Of a DNA stretch of 64,000 nucleotides, positions 33,699 through 41,942 are shown one piece after another. A model generated the notes under the pieces. That model worked only from the letters and a program-made list of their open reading frames with translations. It had not been told where the DNA came from and ran no database searches. Both the position numbers and the translations under genes were made by a program. The DNA comes from Planctomycetota bacterium (GTDB lineage Bacteria > Planctomycetota > UBA1135 > GCA-002686595). Numbering within the stretch: the first letter of the stretch is position 1; each line of letters starts with the position of its first letter. Location: positions 1 through 64,000 of the forward strand of contig JACKHS010000014.1 of assembly GCA_020638875.1 (NCBI GenBank), given 5' to 3'.

Positions 33699-34885
33699 TC
33701 AGACGCGCACGCCCGCCTTGCAGCGGTTCGCGATCTCGAACGCGATCTGCTGCAGCGGCAGGACCGTGTCGGCCAGGCCTTCGACCACCGGGATCTTGGG
33801 CATGCCGAACACGACGCACGAAGCCTCGTCCTGCGCGATGACGCGCGCGCCCTGCTGCACGAGCTGACGGATGCCGGCCGTGCCGTCGTCGCCCATGCCC
33901 GTCAGGATCACGCCGAGCGCGTTCGCGCCGATCTGCTCGGCCGCGCTGCGGAACAGGTAGTCCACCGAGGGCTTGCAGCTGCGCTCCGGCGGGTCGTCGG
34001 TGATCTGGATCCACATCTTGCCGCTCGTCTCGCGACGGAAGCGCATCTGCGAGCCGCCGGGTGCGATCAGGATCTCGCCCGCGCGCACCTCCATGCCGTG
34101 CTCGGCCTCGAGCACGCGCAGCGCGCACTTGCGGTCGAGGCTCTCGGCGAGCGTGCGCGTGAAGACGGGCGGCATGTGCTGCACGAGCAGGAACGGCACG
34201 CCGAGGTCGCCCGGCAGCGCGGGCAGCACGGTGTCGAGCGCCTGCGGTCCGCCGGTCGAGCAGCCGAGCACGACGAGGTCGATGCGCTGGCCGCCGAACA
34301 CGGGCCGGCGCGGCGCCTGCTGCGCGAAGGGCGGCGCAGGGGCGCGCGGGGCCGCGCGGGCAGCGCGCGCCGGCGGCGCGGGCGCTCGAGGCGGCGGGCG
34401 ACAGCGCGCGCGCGGCGCGGCGAAGGGCTTGGGCGGCGCGCCGGCGCAGGGCGCGGCATGCGCTTGCCGCGCACGTACTCGCCGCACGCGAGCAGGCGCG
34501 GGACGAGCTCGTTCTTGAGGTCCTCGATGACCTGGTCGAGGCTCTTGCCGGCGGAGGGCTTGGTGATGAGGTCGAACGCGCCCAGACGCATGGCCTCGAG
34601 CGTCTGTCGCGCGCCGGACTGCGTCAGCGCGCTGACCACGATGGCGCCGACGATGGGCTGCTTGCCCTGCAGGTTCTGCAGCACCTCGAGCCCGCCCATC
34701 ACGGGCATCTCGAGGTCGAGCGTGAGCACGTCGACGTCGCCGAGCGCGACGCGGTTGAGGGCCAGCTTGCCGTTGCTGGCGTGGCCCACCACCTCCAGAC
34801 CGGGGACGCCCTCCAGAGCCTGACGCAGCACCTTGCGCTGCACGACGGAGTCTTCGACGATCAGGACGCGGACGGGACGGTTCAC
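33699..34885 (-). CDS. CheB-type chemotaxis methylesterase/response regulator with a frame break in the linker
   Basis: CheB removes methyl or amide groups from chemoreceptors when its receiver domain is phosphorylated. The receiver (VLIVEDSVVQRKVL, phospho-acceptor Asp57 in LTLDLEMPVMGG, ITKPSAGKS) is in one frame. The esterase domain is in another: LGCSTGGPQALD (Ser), VQHMPPVFT (His) and LTGMGDDGTAG (Asp), catalytic triad complete. The change falls in the Ala/Pro/Arg linker between about 34330 and 34465, where a GC run at 34404-34413 is the likely slip site; the total length is two bases over a multiple of three. No cheA, cheR or receptors are nearby. The start is GTG 34885. Confidence 0.85.
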
Positions 34886-34992
34886 GAGGGCCTCCGGTGG
34901 GTCTCGGGGAGTGGGCGCCGGGGGACGCGGCGGCGAGCGTGCCGACAGGGCGCTCCGGGCGCCTCTTCGACGCCCGGGCGCGACCCACTTGA

Positions 34993-35022
34993 GGGCGCCC
35001 GCCGGCGAGCCGCCGGGCGCCC
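34993..35022 (-). terminator. GC-rich hairpin after the regulatory-repeat protein
   Basis: GGGCGCCCGCCGGC pairs with GCCGCCGGGCGCCC with one mismatch, about 56 bp beyond the stop at 35078. A second palindrome GGGCGCC/GGCGCCC lies at about 35039-35057. Neither has a U-tract. Confidence 0.5.
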
Positions 35023-35077
35023 CGCTCGGGCGCGGGCGCGGGCGCCGCGCGGCGCCCGGCGACGCCGGCCCCGGCCC

Positions 35078-38000
35078 TCAGTCCACCAGGAGCTGGATCT
35101 CGCTCTCCCCGCCGGGCGCCACGCGCACCTCGACCTCGGCGCCGTGCCGGCCGTCGTCCTCGGCGAAGACGCGCCAGGTGCCGCCGCCGATGCCGTCGAG
35201 CTCGAAGGCGCCCGAGGCGTCGCTGCTGCCCGAGGCGCGGCTGAGCGGCTGGCCGCTGGGCGACGTCACGCGGATGCGCGCGCCGCCGAGCCCCTGGCCG
35301 TCGGGGCCGAGCACGGTGCCGCGGATCGTCGCGGCGGGTTCCAGGCGCACGGCGACGTCCTCGAGCGCGCCGCCCTCGGCGAGCACGAGGTCCTCGAGCA
35401 GCACCGCGCCGAGGCCGGGCTCGGAGCCGCGCCGCGTCCAGCTCCAGCGCGCGCTCTTGGAGACCTCCAGGCGGTAGCGACCGGGCTCGAGGTTCTCGAA
35501 GGCGAAGGCGCCCTCGGCGTCGGTCGAGCCGCTGCGTTGCGGGTGACCGACGCCCTTGCCGTCGGGGTCCTGGTAGCGCACGAGCAGCACCCACGCGCCC
35601 TCGACGAGCTCGCCGTCGTCGCCGCGCACGAGGCCGCCGATGCGGCCGCCGGGCAGCTCGAGGTCGACCGTCGCGCCGGAGGCGGCGAGGTCGCGCACCT
35701 CGCGCACCTGGTCGGGCCGGCTGCCGACGACGAACTCGTAGCGGCCGGCGCCCGACACGGTCAGCTCGTAGCGGCCCTCCGCGTCGCTCACCGCGCTCGC
35801 GCGGTTGCTCTCGTCGCCGTCGGTCGCGCGGCACTGCACGGCGCAGTCCGCGACCGGCGCGCCGCCCCGCGTGATGCGGCCGGCGACGGTGAGCGGATCG
35901 CTGGGCGGGCTGCCGAGCACGACGTGCACGTGACCGCCCTCGGAGAGGTCGGCGTACTGCACGGCGTTCTGCACCGCCGCGCCCTCGCCGCGGCCGCCGT
36001 CGAACCAGACCATGCCCAGGCCGCCGACCTCGCCGGCCTGCTCGCCGCTCGGCGCGCGCAGCTCGAGGCGGTAGCGCCCGGGGTTGAGCCCGTCGAGCTC
36101 GAAGCGGCCGCGCGCGTCGGTCTCGACGGTCTCGTAGTAGCTGAGCCCGTCCTGGCCCTGCAGCATGACCGAGCGCTTCGCGATCGGCCCGGCGGCCGCG
36201 TTCACCTCGCCGGTCAGGCGCGCGCCGCGCCGCAGCGTGAGCGCGAGCCCCTCGAGCGCCTGGCCGGGCTGGAGCTCGACGTACACCTCGGGCCCCTGCG
36301 CGTAGCCGTCGGCTGCGGCGAACACGGCCTTGCGGCCCGGCGCGAGCTCGCTGGCCTCAAAGCGGCCGTCGCGCCCGCTGGTGGCCTTCTCGCCCCACTG
36401 CCCCTGGCGCACGCGCACGACGTGCTCCTCGTTCGCCGCGTCCTCGACGAACACGCTCGCGCCGGAGATCTCGGCGCCGCCCGGCGCGCGCACGACGCCG
36501 GCGACCGAGGCCATGCGCGGCAGCACCAGCTCGACCTCGCCGGCGCCGGGGCTGCGCACCTCGACCCACTCGGAGGCCTCGTGATCGTCGCTGAGCGCGC
36601 GCACGCGCCACGCGCCGTCGCGCAGGCCGTCGACGGCGAAGCTGCCGTCGAGCGAGAGCACCGGGCGGTGGAACGCGTCGTTCGGCTCGAGCTCGTCCTG
36701 CACGCTCTCCAGCGGCTCGGCGGAGATCACGAAGCGCGTCAGCCCTTCGCCCCGGTCGTCGACCGCGCGGCCGTTGAGCACGTCGCCGGCCTCGAGCACG
36801 AGCACCAGGTCGGTCGCGCCCGGCACGACGCCGTCGACCTTGACGACGTACGTCGAGCCGCGCCGGCGCACGCGCACCTCCTCGCCCTCGGCGGCGGCCT
36901 CCGCGGCGCGGCGCTTGTCGCTCTCGGAGACCGAGCGCGCGCTGGCGCGCACCGTGCACGGCTTGAGCTCGAGGCCGCCCACCGCGAACGTGCCGTCCGC
37001 GGCGGTGCGCACGTTCTCGCCGTCGGGCCCGAAGCGGAAGGGCAGCTCGCCCTCGCGCTCCTGCTCGACCTGCACCCACGCGTCGGCCGCGGGCGTTCCG
37101 TCGGGCCAGCGCACGAGCCCGGTGAGCGTCTCGCCGCGGCGCAGCACGAGCTCGAGGCCGACGCGCTGCTGCCCCTGGCTCAGCTTGCCGAGCTCGAGCG
37201 TCGCCGGGAGCCAGTCGGCGCGCTCCGCGGTGAGGCGCACGTCGCCCCCCCACGCGACGCCGTGGAACGCGAAGGCGCCCTCGGCGTCGGTGGTCTCCTT
37301 GGGCAGCGGCCAGACGTTCGCGGCGTCGTTGAGCAGCGTGAGCTCGACGCCCATCAGCGGCGCGCCCGCGGCGTCGACGACGCGCCCGGCGACCGTCGCG
37401 CCCGCGGTCAGCTCGACGGTCACCTCGGTGACCTCGCCGGCCAGCACCTTGATCTCGGAGAGTCGCTCGCCGCTCCAGCGCTCGTGCTCGACCTGCAGGT
37501 AGTAGTTCGAGCTCGGCGGCAGCCCGGTCAGCTCGAACTCGCCGTTCTCGTCGACCGCGGCGCTGCGCGACACGCGCACGCCGCCCCACGCGTTGATGCG
37601 CACCACCGCCTCGGCGGCGCGCGCGGCGTCCCACGCGAGCCCGGGCGGCGGCGTCAGTTTGCCGTGCACGAGGCCGCCGAGCTCGGGCTCGAGCACGACC
37701 TGCGCGGGCAGGTCGGACATGTCGAGCGTGAGCTTGTCCTTCATGTAGAGGTAGCGGCCGCTCAGCTCGAGCCAGCCCTTGCGCGTCGCGGCGGAGAAGG
37801 CCACGCGGAAGCCGCCGTCGTAGGCGACCGGGGCGACGTACTCGCGGCGCGGGTCGTCCTTGCCGCCGAAGCGCCGGCCGCGCGCGGTGACCTCGGCGCC
37901 GGCCTCGTCGATCGGCAGGTCGTCGGGGAACGCGACGCGCCCCTCGACCCAGATCACGTCCGCGGGCAGCGACGCGGCCTCGCGCGTCGAGCTCTCGCGC

Positions 38001-38233
38001 GTCACCGGCGCGGCCTCGGCGACCGCCGCGCGCTCGGGCGTCGCGACCGCCGCGGGCGCCGCGCTCAGGTCGTCGCTCGGACCGTGCGGCTCTTGGGCCG
38101 GCGCGTCGCCGCGCTCGAGCTCCGTCACGCCGTGCGGACCGGCGCCGGGACCGGCGGAGCGCGTGAACCACCAGGCGCCGGCCACGAGGGCGAGCACCAC
38201 GACGAGCAGGGGCAGCAGCAGCGAGTTCTTCAT
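35078..38233 (-). CDS. Membrane-anchored protein with many carboxypeptidase-regulatory-like repeats
   Basis: This is a 1051-residue protein with one N-terminal transmembrane segment (LLLPLLVVVLALVAGAWWF). A disordered Ala/Pro/Glu linker runs to about residue 90, and about eight to ten CarboxypepD_reg/Cna-B-like beta-sandwich repeats fill the rest. Recurrent repeat signatures are GxVVDAAGAPLMGVELTL, TTDAEGAFAFHGV, DARGRFELDGLNPGRYRLE, STDAEGAFAFENLEPGRYRL and the final SSDASGAFELDGI. These modules form rod-like surface or periplasmic stalks. There is no enzyme domain. Large proteins of this type are frequent in Planctomycetota. Partner and role are unknown. Confidence 0.85.
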   Translation of the reverse strand: MKNSLLLPLLVVVLALVAGAWWFTRSAGPGAGPHGVTELERGDAPAQEPHGPSDDLSAAPAAVATPERAAVAEAAPVTRESSTREAASLPADVIWVEGRVAFPDDLPIDEAGAEVTARGRRFGGKDDPRREYVAPVAYDGGFRVAFSAATRKGWLELSGRYLYMKDKLTLDMSDLPAQVVLEPELGGLVHGKLTPPPGLAWDAARAAEAVVRINAWGGVRVSRSAAVDENGEFELTGLPPSSNYYLQVEHERWSGERLSEIKVLAGEVTEVTVELTAGATVAGRVVDAAGAPLMGVELTLLNDAANVWPLPKETTDAEGAFAFHGVAWGGDVRLTAERADWLPATLELGKLSQGQQRVGLELVLRRGETLTGLVRWPDGTPAADAWVQVEQEREGELPFRFGPDGENVRTAADGTFAVGGLELKPCTVRASARSVSESDKRRAAEAAAEGEEVRVRRRGSTYVVKVDGVVPGATDLVLVLEAGDVLNGRAVDDRGEGLTRFVISAEPLESVQDELEPNDAFHRPVLSLDGSFAVDGLRDGAWRVRALSDDHEASEWVEVRSPGAGEVELVLPRMASVAGVVRAPGGAEISGASVFVEDAANEEHVVRVRQGQWGEKATSGRDGRFEASELAPGRKAVFAAADGYAQGPEVYVELQPGQALEGLALTLRRGARLTGEVNAAAGPIAKRSVMLQGQDGLSYYETVETDARGRFELDGLNPGRYRLELRAPSGEQAGEVGGLGMVWFDGGRGEGAAVQNAVQYADLSEGGHVHVVLGSPPSDPLTVAGRITRGGAPVADCAVQCRATDGDESNRASAVSDAEGRYELTVSGAGRYEFVVGSRPDQVREVRDLAASGATVDLELPGGRIGGLVRGDDGELVEGAWVLLVRYQDPDGKGVGHPQRSGSTDAEGAFAFENLEPGRYRLEVSKSARWSWTRRGSEPGLGAVLLEDLVLAEGGALEDVAVRLEPAATIRGTVLGPDGQGLGGARIRVTSPSGQPLSRASGSSDASGAFELDGIGGGTWRVFAEDDGRHGAEVEVRVAPGGESEIQLLVD

Positions 38234-38360
38234 GGGCGGGGAGCGGCAGGGAGCGGACGCCAGGATGCCAACCTACGCGCGGCGCGCGCGAGGATTCCCG
38301 GCCGGCGCGGCGCCTTGACCCCTCCCGGGCGCCTGCCGAAGATGCGCGCCGCGAGCCGCC

Positions 38361-39104
38361 ATGTCCTCCCCCAGCACGCCCGCCCTCGTGGCCATGTGGT
38401 CCGGGCCGCGCAACGTCTCGACCGCGCTGATGCGCAGCTTCGAGGCGCGCGGCGACACCTTCGTCGTCGACGAGCCGCTGTACGCGCACTACCTCGCCGC
38501 GACCGGCCTCGCGCACCCGCTGGCGACCGAGGTGATCGCCGCCGGCGAGACCGACTGGCGCGCGGTGGCGCGCGCGCTGACGGCGCCGCCGCCCGACGGC
38601 AGCGCGGTCTTCTACCAGAAGCACATGGCCCACCACCTGCTCCCGGAGATCGGGCGCGAGTGGCTGGGCGCGCTGCGCCACGCGTTCCTGATCCGCGAGC
38701 CGGGCGCGATGCTCGCCTCGCTCGACGCGAAGTACCCCGCGCCGGGCCTCCTCGACACGGGCCTGCCGCAGCAGGTCGAGCTCTTCGACGCGGTGCGCGC
38801 CGCGACGGGCGCGACGCCGCCGGTCGTCGACTCGCGCGACCTGCTCGAGGCGCCCGGCGCCGTGCTCGCCGCGCTGTGCGCGCGCCTCGACCTCGACTAC
38901 ACGCCGCGCATGCTGTCCTGGCCCCCGGGGCCGCGCGCGAGCGACGGCGTCTGGGCCGGCCACTGGTACCACAACGTGCTCGACACGACCGGCTTCGGCC
39001 GCTGGTCGCCGCCCGCCGCCCCGCTCCCCGCGCACCTCGAGCCACTGCTCGCGGAGTGCCACCCCTACTACGAGCGCTTGTACGCGCACCGCCTCACCGC
39101 CTGA
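38361..39104 (+). CDS. Sulfotransferase-like P-loop protein
   Basis: This is a 247-residue protein. VAMWSGPRNVSTALMRSFEA at the N-terminus has the shape of the PAPS 5'-phosphosulfate-binding loop, followed by DTFVVDEPLYAHYL. Further on are FYQKHMAHHLLPEIG, AFLIREPGAMLASL (the 3'-phosphate-binding Arg/Ser region) and a C-terminal AGHWYHNVLDTTGFG. It is probably sulfotransferase-fold; the true substrate, sulfate or other, is unproven. The next gene starts three bases after the stop. Together the two resemble the halves of a fused protein that, from memory, plants annotate as branched-chain aminotransferase-like. Confidence 0.75.
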   Translation: MSSPSTPALVAMWSGPRNVSTALMRSFEARGDTFVVDEPLYAHYLAATGLAHPLATEVIAAGETDWRAVARALTAPPPDGSAVFYQKHMAHHLLPEIGREWLGALRHAFLIREPGAMLASLDAKYPAPGLLDTGLPQQVELFDAVRAATGATPPVVDSRDLLEAPGAVLAALCARLDLDYTPRMLSWPPGPRASDGVWAGHWYHNVLDTTGFGRWSPPAAPLPAHLEPLLAECHPYYERLYAHRLTA

Positions 39105-39107
39105 GCC

Positions 39108-40007
39108 ATGCTGCAGACCTTCGACGAGCGCAACCGCGACCTCCTCGTCAACATCGACGGCGTGCTGCAACACCGCGACGAGGCGCGCATCTCGCCCTTC
39201 GACTCCGCGGTTCAGGGCGGCGACGCGGTGTGGGAGGGCCTGCGCCTCTACGACGGACGCATCTTCAAGCTGACCGAGCACCTCGACCGGCTGCGCAGCT
39301 CGGCGTTGGCGCTGGCCTTCGCGGACCTGCCGACGCACGACACCCTGCGCCACGAGCTGCGTCGCACGCTCGAGGCGAACGGCATGCGCGACGGCGTGCA
39401 CGTGCGGCTCACGTTGACGCGCGGCGTGAAGATCACGTCGGGCATGGACCCGCGCCTCAACCAGTCGGGCCCGACGCTGATCGTGCTGGCCGAGCACAAG
39501 GCGCCCGTCTACGGCGCGCGCCCGATCACGCTCGTGACCAGCAGCCTGCGGCGCTTCCCGCCCGACTGCCTCGACCCCAAGATCCACCACGCGAACCTGC
39601 TGCAGTCGATCCTCGCCAAGCTCGAGGCGAACCACGCCGGCGCGGACGACGCGCTCATGCTCGACGTGCGCGGCTTCGTGGCCGAGACCAACGCGACGCA
39701 CGTCTTCCTCGTGCAGGACGGCGAGGTGCTGACGAGCCGCCTGGTCGCCTGCCCGGAGGGCATCACGCGCGCGACGGTGCTCGAGCTGTGCCGCGCGCAC
39801 GGCGTACCTTGCGCCGAGCGCGACCTCTCGACGACCGAGGTCTACCGCGCGGACGAGGTCTTCTGCACCGGCACGATGGGCGAGCTCGTCGCGGTCTCGC
39901 ACGTCGACGGCCGCCCCATCGGCGCGGGCGAGAAGGGCCCGGTGACGACGCGTCTGCAGGCGCTGTACCGCGAGCTGGTGCGCACGACGGGCGAGCCGAT
40001 CGTCTGA
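39108..40007 (+). CDS. Class IV PLP-dependent aminotransferase (BCAT/D-amino-acid type)
   Basis: This 299-residue fold-type IV enzyme includes VLQHRDEARISPFDSAVQGG and DAVWEGLRLYDGRIFKL. Further family blocks are VRLTLTRGVKITSGMD, the catalytic lysine in LDPKIHHANLLQSILAK, DALMLDVRGFVAETNATHVF and the cofactor-phosphate loop CPEGITRATVLELC. The EGLR and ETN elements fit the branched-chain or D-amino-acid transaminase family. Its tight coupling to the upstream P-loop gene suggests a dedicated two-protein step rather than general leucine synthesis; no ilv or leu genes are near. Confidence 0.88.
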   Translation: MLQTFDERNRDLLVNIDGVLQHRDEARISPFDSAVQGGDAVWEGLRLYDGRIFKLTEHLDRLRSSALALAFADLPTHDTLRHELRRTLEANGMRDGVHVRLTLTRGVKITSGMDPRLNQSGPTLIVLAEHKAPVYGARPITLVTSSLRRFPPDCLDPKIHHANLLQSILAKLEANHAGADDALMLDVRGFVAETNATHVFLVQDGEVLTSRLVACPEGITRATVLELCRAHGVPCAERDLSTTEVYRADEVFCTGTMGELVAVSHVDGRPIGAGEKGPVTTRLQALYRELVRTTGEPIV

Positions 40008-40041
40008 GCGCGCCGCGACGCGCGGCGCCGCGCGCCGGCGC

Positions 40042-40786
40042 CTACTCGCGCGCCTCGGCGCGCGCAGCGACGAGCAGCCCCACGCGCGCGGCGCCGGCGC
40101 GGCGCAGCAGGGCCGCGCACGCGCGCACGGTCGCGCCGGAGGTGAGCACGTCGTCGACGAGCCACGCGGGCGCCCGCGCGCAGGCGCGCGCGCGCGGCGC
40201 GACGCAGGCGGAAGGCGGCGTGGACGTTGGCGCGGCGCGACGCCGCGCCAGGCGCGCCCTGCGGCGGCGTGTACCGGCGGCGCGCGAGCGCGCGCGCAGC
40301 ACGGGCGGCGCGCGCCGGCCGCGTGCGCGCTCACCGCGGCCGCGAGCAGCGCCGCCTGGTCGTAGCCGCGCTCGAAGCGCCGCAGCGGGTGCAGCGGCAC
40401 CGGCACGAGCACGGCGCCCGCGCGCCACGCCGCGGGCTCGGCGTCGAACCGCGCCGCCAGCCCTGCGCCGAGCGGCGCGGCGAGGTCGCGGCGGCCGCCG
40501 TGCTTCAGCTCGAGGATCCAGGCGCGCAGCGCGCGCGTCGCCGCCGTAGCTGCCCAGCGCGAGCGTCCGCGCCACGCCCGGCGAGCGCTCGCGACAGCGC
40601 GCGCACGGCCGCGCGGCCGAGACGTGCGGCGAGAGCCGCGCGGCGCAGCGGGGGCAGCGGCGCGCGTCCAGGCCCGCGCGCCAGTCGTGGCGCGCACACG
40701 CCGACGCCGCCGGGGCCGAGGTCCGCGCCGCACACGAGGCAGCGCGGCGGGAAGAGGGCGTCGAGGCCGAGGGCCAGCTCGTGCAT
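40042..40786 (-). CDS. comF: ComF-family phosphoribosyltransferase-like protein, spread over three frames
   Basis: ComF proteins take part in DNA uptake and replication-restart-type processes. The N-terminus LDALFPPRCLVCGADLGPGG carries the first zinc cysteines. A second frame gives CPRCAARLSPHVSAARPCAR and VARTLALGSYGGDARA. A third gives RAWILELKHGGRRDLAAPLG and LVPVPLHPLRRFERGYDQA. The C-terminal PRTase loop APAWLVDDVLTSGATVRACA is back in the second frame. At least three indels are needed, around 40690, 40545 and 40300, in GC-repeat DNA. The overall length (about 248 codons) is normal for ComF, so loss of sequence is small. Pseudogene or sequence errors. Confidence 0.75.
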
Positions 40787-40859
40787 GCCCCCGCGACCGG
40801 GCGGCGTGCGCGGCGGTTGCGCGCGCGCGCGGGACTCTCGCGCCGCGGCGCGCCCGCGC

Positions 40860-41486
40860 TCAGGCGATGCCTTCCTCGAGCTCCTCGTCCGCGTCGCCGA
40901 CGATGGCCAGCGCGGGGCGCTGTACCGTCATCGGGCCGGGGTCGCACACGACCAGGCGCAGGCGCGCCACGAAGGACTCGACGGTGTCGTCGGCGTGCGA
41001 GGCGAGCCCGAAGAGCTCGCCGACCTCGCGCGCGAGCTGCAGGTCGGCCTCGAAGTTCGCCGGGTGCTCGCGGAAGTACTCGCGCACGTAGCGCCGGAAC
41101 GCGAGCAGCGACCACCACCAGCTCCCCAGCAGCAGCACGACCGCCAGCACGACGACGATGCCGATCCACAGCGCGGGGAAGCTGCGCTCGGCCTCGACGG
41201 GCAGCGGCCTGTAGTGGCCGTAGAGCTGCAGCGCGAAGCCGGTCAGCAGGAAGCCGAAGCCCACGTTCACCTGCGAGCGGTGGAAGATGTACTCGCGGAT
41301 CTTGCGCAGCTCCTGCGTCACGCGGCCGAAGCGCTCCACCACGAGCTGGCGCGGGTGGCGGAACAGGATCGAGTTGGCCAGCAGGAAGGAGCCGACGATG
41401 GCGAGCACGAGGCCGATCCCCATCCAGTCCGGCGGGGCCAGCCCGTCGGCGGGCAGGGCGGGCGCGAGGCTTGCCAACGTGAGCAT
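40860..41486 (-). CDS. Membrane protein of unknown function with three helices
   Basis: This 208-residue protein has three predicted transmembrane helices (IGLVLAIVGSFLLANSILF, VNVGFGFLLTGFALQLYG, LWIGIVVVLAVVLLLGSWWW). A basic amphipathic segment lies between the first two (RVTQELRKIREYIFHRSQ). A cytosolic acidic tail of about 85 residues contains REVGELFGLASHADDTVESF. I recognise no family. The start is the ATG at 41486, chosen because upstream codons lack coding character. It is divergent from gatC and 73 bp upstream of comF on the same strand. Confidence 0.65.
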   Translation of the reverse strand: MLTLASLAPALPADGLAPPDWMGIGLVLAIVGSFLLANSILFRHPRQLVVERFGRVTQELRKIREYIFHRSQVNVGFGFLLTGFALQLYGHYRPLPVEAERSFPALWIGIVVVLAVVLLLGSWWWSLLAFRRYVREYFREHPANFEADLQLAREVGELFGLASHADDTVESFVARLRLVVCDPGPMTVQRPALAIVGDADEELEEGIA

Positions 41487-41608
41487 GATGCCAGGACCGT
41501 AGAACGCTTCGGGGCGCCAGGCAAGCCCCTCGCGCCCCGAGTTCGCGGCCCGCGCAGCGAGCCGGGGCGAGGCGGCCCGCGGCCGTGGTCGGGCCCGCCT
41601 CCAGGGCA

Positions 41609-41614
41609 TAGAAT
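41609..41614 (+). promoter_or_regulatory. -10-like hexamer ahead of gatC
   Basis: TAGAAT in CATAGAATCC lies 28 bp before the gatC ATG and should drive the gatCAB operon. No clear -35 is visible. Confidence 0.45.
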
Positions 41615-41642
41615 CCGCGCCCGCCGACCGGCGCCCCGACCC

Positions 41643-41942
41643 ATGGACGAGTCCCCCCTCGAGACCCTGCGGCGCACCGCCGCGCTGGCCCGGCTGCGGC
41701 TGGACGACGCCGAGGCCCAGGGCCTCTCGCGCGACGTCGCCGCCATCCTGGCCCACTTCCAAGCCCTGGCCGCGCTCGACGTCGCCGGCGTCGTGCCCAC
41801 GCTGGGCGGTACGCCGCTCGAGGACGTCAAGCGCGCCGACGAGCCGCGGCCCTGCATGCGGCGCGACGCGCTGCTCGCCAACGCGCCCGACCCGCGCGAC
41901 GCGTTCCTCGGCGTGCCCAAGACGCTGGAGACGGACGCGTGA
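41643..41942 (+). CDS. gatC: Asp/Glu-tRNA amidotransferase subunit C
   Basis: GatC holds GatA and GatB together in the enzyme that converts Glu-tRNA(Gln) and Asp-tRNA(Asn). The 99-residue protein has LRRTAALARLRLDDAEAQGL, AAILAHFQALAALDVAGVVP and the C-terminal DEPRPCMRRDALLANAPD ending GVPKTLET, all standard for GatC. Its stop overlaps the GTG start of gatA by 4 nt. Confidence 0.95.
   Translation: MDESPLETLRRTAALARLRLDDAEAQGLSRDVAAILAHFQALAALDVAGVVPTLGGTPLEDVKRADEPRPCMRRDALLANAPDPRDAFLGVPKTLETDA

Noticed and set aside
34781..40549. 1922-codon plus-strand open frame
   Set aside because: It crosses cheB, the repeat protein, intergenic DNA and two plus-strand genes in another frame. Composition is that of a shadow frame.
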